Below are positions 5,446-7,628 of a DNA stretch of 7,628 nucleotides, piece after piece. The stretch lies in NCBI GenBank assembly GCA_903886165.1, contig CAISLL010000195.1:1-7628 (forward strand), written 5' to 3'. The notes under the pieces were generated by a model, which was not told where the DNA came from, ran no database searches, and was given only the letters and a program-made list of their open reading frames with translations. This DNA comes from an uncultured beta proteobacterium (lineage in GTDB: Bacteria > Pseudomonadota > Gammaproteobacteria > Burkholderiales > Burkholderiaceae_C). The stretch's first letter is position 1. The number at the start of each line of letters is the position of its first letter. Both the position numbers and the translations under genes were made by a program.

Positions 5446-6627
5446 ATGTCGAACGATTTTCTCTTTACCTCCGAATCCGTCTCGGAAGGTCACCCCGACA
5501 AGGTGGCAGACCAGATTTCCGATGCGATTCTGGACGCCATCTTCAAACAAGACCCCAAGTCAAGGGTTGCGGCTGAAACCCTGTGCAACACCGGGCTGGT
5601 GGTGTTGGCTGGTGAAATCACCACCAACGCCAACGTAGACTACATTCAGGTGGCGCGTGACACCATCAAGCGCATTGGTTACGACAACACCGAGTACGGC
5701 ATTGACTACAAAGGTTGCGCCGTGCTGGTGGCCTATGACAAACAAAGCAACGACATCGCCCAGGGCGTGGACCACGCCAGTGACGACCACCTCAACACCG
5801 GTGCCGGTGACCAGGGCCTGATGTTCGGTTATGCATGCGATGAAACCCCCGAGCTGATGCCTGCGCCCATTTATTACGCACACCGTCTGGTGGAACGCCA
5901 GGCGCAGTTGCGCAAGGATGGCCGCCTGCCATTTTTGCGCCCGGACGCCAAGAGCCAGGTCACCATGCGTTATGTTGACGGCAAACCGCACAGCATCGAC
6001 ACCGTGGTGCTGTCCTCACAACACAGCCCCGAGATGAGCCTGGGCCACCGCATGACCGACGCGTTTTACGAAGCAGTGCGTGAGGAAATCATCAAACCCG
6101 TGCTGCCCAAGGAATGGCTCACCGCAGACACCAAGTACCTGATCAACCCGACCGGCCGGTTTGTGGTGGGTGGCCCGCAAGGCGACTGCGGCCTGACCGG
6201 GCGCAAGATCATTGTCGACACCTACGGCGGCGCCTGCCCGCACGGTGGTGGTGCCTTCAGCGGCAAAGACCCGACAAAGGTGGACCGCTCGGCTGCCTAC
6301 GCGGCGCGTTACGTCGCCAAGAACATCGTGGCTGCCGGTCTGGCGCGCCAGTGCCAAATTCAGGTGGCATATGCCATTGGCGTGGCCAAACCCATGAACG
6401 TGACGGTCTACACCGAAGGCACGGGCGTGATTCCGGACGATGAAATCGCCGCTCTGGTCAACCGCCACTTCGACCTGCGCCCGCGCGGCATCATCCAGAT
6501 GCTGGATTTGTTGCGCCCAATTTACGAGAAGACCGCCGCCTACGGACACTTTGGCCGGGAAGAACCCGAGTTCACCTGGGAGCGCACTGACAAGGCGCAA
6601 GAGTTGCGGGCAGCAGTAGGCAAATAA
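5446..6627 (+). CDS. metK: MetK, S-adenosylmethionine synthetase
   Basis: Cytosolic enzyme that makes S-adenosylmethionine from methionine and ATP, releasing phosphate and pyrophosphate; it supplies methyl groups for the whole cell. The 393-residue product (E. coli 384) has the N-terminal FTSESVSEGHPDK with H16 and D18 for ATP and metal, the family signature GAGDQGLMFGYA (119-130), and the glycine-rich GGGAFSGKDPTKVDRS (267-282) that closes on the triphosphate. The C-terminal part ends with the usual GHFGR and FTWE stretch. Three repeats of the MAT fold are expected across this length. The start is fixed by AAAGGAG. It is divergent from the acyltransferase pair and 15 bases upstream of a PlsC-type gene on the same strand, likely co-transcribed. 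A palindrome in the leader may mediate control. The sequence is complete with no unusual residues noted. Confidence 0.98.
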   Translation: MSNDFLFTSESVSEGHPDKVADQISDAILDAIFKQDPKSRVAAETLCNTGLVVLAGEITTNANVDYIQVARDTIKRIGYDNTEYGIDYKGCAVLVAYDKQSNDIAQGVDHASDDHLNTGAGDQGLMFGYACDETPELMPAPIYYAHRLVERQAQLRKDGRLPFLRPDAKSQVTMRYVDGKPHSIDTVVLSSQHSPEMSLGHRMTDAFYEAVREEIIKPVLPKEWLTADTKYLINPTGRFVVGGPQGDCGLTGRKIIVDTYGGACPHGGGAFSGKDPTKVDRSAAYAARYVAKNIVAAGLARQCQIQVAYAIGVAKPMNVTVYTEGTGVIPDDEIAALVNRHFDLRPRGIIQMLDLLRPIYEKTAAYGHFGREEPEFTWERTDKAQELRAAVGK

Positions 6628-6642
6628 GCTGGGCGCGGGGAC

Positions 6643-7233
6643 ATGCACCGCACCATTTTTTCGACACCTGTCGTCAACACCCTGCTGCGCGTGTTCTCTG
6701 TCACCTTCCTTCGGCTGGCCGGCTGGAAGGTGCTGGGATCATTGCCAGCTGAGGCACAAAAAAGTGTTTTCATTGCGGCCCCGCACACCAGCAACTGGGA
6801 TTTGCCCTACACGCTGATGGTGGCATTTGCGCTGCGGCTGAACATTTACTGGATGGGCAAGGCCAGCATTTTTCACTTTCCATTTGGACCGTTGATGCGC
6901 TGGTTGGGCGGCATTGCAGTAGACCGCTCCAAAACCAACAACCTGGTGGCCGCGTCTGCGCAAGCCATCCAGGCCGCCCAGGGCCCGCTGCAGCTGGTCG
7001 TACCGCCGGAGGGCACACGCAGCAAGACACGTTACTGGAAAACTGGCTTCTATCACATTGCGGTAGCGGCGCAGGTGCCGATCGTGATGGCCTACATGGA
7101 CTACGAACGCAAGCTCAGCGGCCTCGGTCCCATGTTTGTGCCCACGGGCAACCTGGAAGCTGATATGGTGCATATCAAGGCGTTTTATGCGCCATTCAAG
7201 GGCAAGAACTCGTCGCAGTTTGGGGCGGATTGA
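6643..7233 (+). CDS. Small PlsC-type 1-acylglycerol-phosphate acyltransferase family protein
   Basis: Predicted membrane-associated glycerolipid acyltransferase of the PlsC/LPLAT superfamily. The 196-residue product has the catalytic HX4D motif in APHTSNWD (H48, D53), a second block MGKASIF...GGIAVDR (71-95), the substrate-phosphate block PPEGTRSKT (121-129) and a following PIVMAY block, giving the usual motif order I-IV. It is shorter than PlsC (about 240 residues), like the small 180-200-residue LPLATs that carry HTSNWD. Its real substrate is unknown; 1-acylglycerol-3-phosphate is the default guess. The ATG at 6643 lies 15 bases after the metK stop, with only a weak GGGG close before it, so it probably depends on metK transcription. 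An EGTR motif and the conserved tryptophan argue for an active enzyme. It converges with dnaE2. Confidence 0.9.
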   Translation: MHRTIFSTPVVNTLLRVFSVTFLRLAGWKVLGSLPAEAQKSVFIAAPHTSNWDLPYTLMVAFALRLNIYWMGKASIFHFPFGPLMRWLGGIAVDRSKTNNLVAASAQAIQAAQGPLQLVVPPEGTRSKTRYWKTGFYHIAVAAQVPIVMAYMDYERKLSGLGPMFVPTGNLEADMVHIKAFYAPFKGKNSSQFGAD

Positions 7234-7249
7234 AGCGCTCACACGCCTG

Positions 7250-7262
7250 CGGGGTCACCCCG
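7250..7262. terminator. Short GC hairpin between convergent genes
   Basis: CGGGG (7250-7254) and CCCCG (7258-7262) pair around TCA in the 46-base gap between the acyltransferase and dnaE2 ends. There is no T-run on either strand, so intrinsic termination is doubtful. Confidence 0.3.
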
Positions 7263-7279
7263 ACAAACCTCATGGCGTC

Positions 7280-7628
7280 TCAATGAAACTCCCGGCTGTG
7301 CGTGGCCAGTCCACCCAGTAGCGGTGTCAGGTCACGCAAGAAGCCGGCGATCACGTGGCAAACCTGGCCACCACTGTCCTCGTCGCGCTGCCAGGTGCCG
7401 TGTACCGCCAGCAGCCTGGCGTGCAGCAGTTCGGTGCGCTGGCGCGCGGCCAAGGCTTTCCAGACAATCACATTCACGGTGCCGGTTTCATCTTCCAGGG
7501 TTACAAAGGTCACGCCTTTGGCGGTGCCCGGGCGTTGCCGCATGGTGACGATGCCGGCGGCGCGCACCAAACGTCCATGCGGAAGTGGGTGTAATTGGGC
7601 GGCTGTCATAAGCTTCAAACTTGATAGC
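7280..7628 (-). CDS. dnaE2: DnaE2/ImuC error-prone DNA polymerase, C-terminal part
   Basis: C-terminal end of the error-prone alpha-subunit polymerase that acts with ImuA and ImuB in damage-induced translesion synthesis and mutagenesis. The frame is open to the right edge, so the gene (normally over 1,000 residues) starts outside the window; about 115 residues are visible. They form the OB-fold region: PHGRLVRAAGIVTMRQRPGT, then the highly characteristic VTFVTLEDETGTVNVIVW, the ARLLAVHG strand and the typical terminal SREFH (family SRDFH). An internal ATG at 7609 is not the start, because the reading frame continues upstream with fitting residues (LSSLKLMTAAQL). It is convergent with the metK-acyltransferase pair. 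imuA/imuB are expected upstream, to the right of the window, if the usual cassette is present; this cannot be checked here. Confidence 0.93.
   Translation of the reverse strand, partial: LSSLKLMTAAQLHPLPHGRLVRAAGIVTMRQRPGTAKGVTFVTLEDETGTVNVIVWKALAARQRTELLHARLLAVHGTWQRDEDSGGQVCHVIAGFLRDLTPLLGGLATHSREFH

Noticed and set aside
6016..6648. Long minus-strand frame opposite metK
   Set aside because: It is an antisense shadow of a certain gene, with no family motifs. The same holds for the other long frames opposite engB, the acyltransferases and msrP.
7280..7618. A complete small OB-fold protein instead of a polymerase fragment
   Set aside because: The VTLEDETGTVNVIVW core and SREFH end are the DnaE2 C-terminus, and the frame continues past the edge without a stop.
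7611..7628. Right-edge AGCTTCAAACTTGATAGC as a third copy of the A+T-rich repeat
   Set aside because: It shares only the TAGC-like end, and the dnaE2 frame stays open with fitting residues through it, so it is coding sequence.

Overview
The window reads as an ordinary chromosomal housekeeping region of a betaproteobacterium. It is probably a Comamonadaceae member (Rhodoferax/Polaromonas-like), although no species can be named from sequence alone. This rests on GC-rich coding sequence, an EngB, MetK and DnaE2 of betaproteobacterial character, and two A+T-rich intergenic elements with 'AATAGC ... AGGnnCTAnAnGCnATTTTTA' spacing, which I recall as typical of this family. I see no phage, plasmid, IS, CRISPR, rRNA or tRNA signal.

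Left part (1-2668, minus strand): a periplasmic redox block. A diheme c4-type cytochrome is followed by a nested hairpin/terminator, then by msrP and msrQ, the molybdenum and heme subunits of the periplasmic protein-methionine-sulfoxide reductase. msrP and msrQ are 5 bases apart and surely co-transcribed. The first 196 bases hold no gene I can identify, apart from an open minus-strand frame leaving the left edge and a repeat remnant that supplies the end of msrQ.

Middle part (2669-5254): engB, a ribosome-assembly GTPase, is divergent from the cytochrome gene and convergent with two tandem LpxL/HtrB-type acyltransferase genes on the minus strand. The 46-base engB/acyltransferase gap is almost entirely a palindromic repeat element, which also provides the acyltransferase stop codon.

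Right part (5255-7628): a 191-base divergent region leads into metK (S-adenosylmethionine synthetase). It holds an 18-base perfect-arm palindrome and mutually exclusive stem options. metK is followed 15 bases later by a small PlsC-type acyltransferase gene. Converging on that pair is the C-terminal end of dnaE2 (imuC, error-prone polymerase), which runs off the right edge.

Themes are envelope lipid acylation (three acyltransferases with HX4D/E motifs around metK), periplasmic redox repair, and core metabolism. I did not find a convincing undescribed system. The items most worth a second look are the repeat elements that overlap gene ends and the palindrome upstream of metK.
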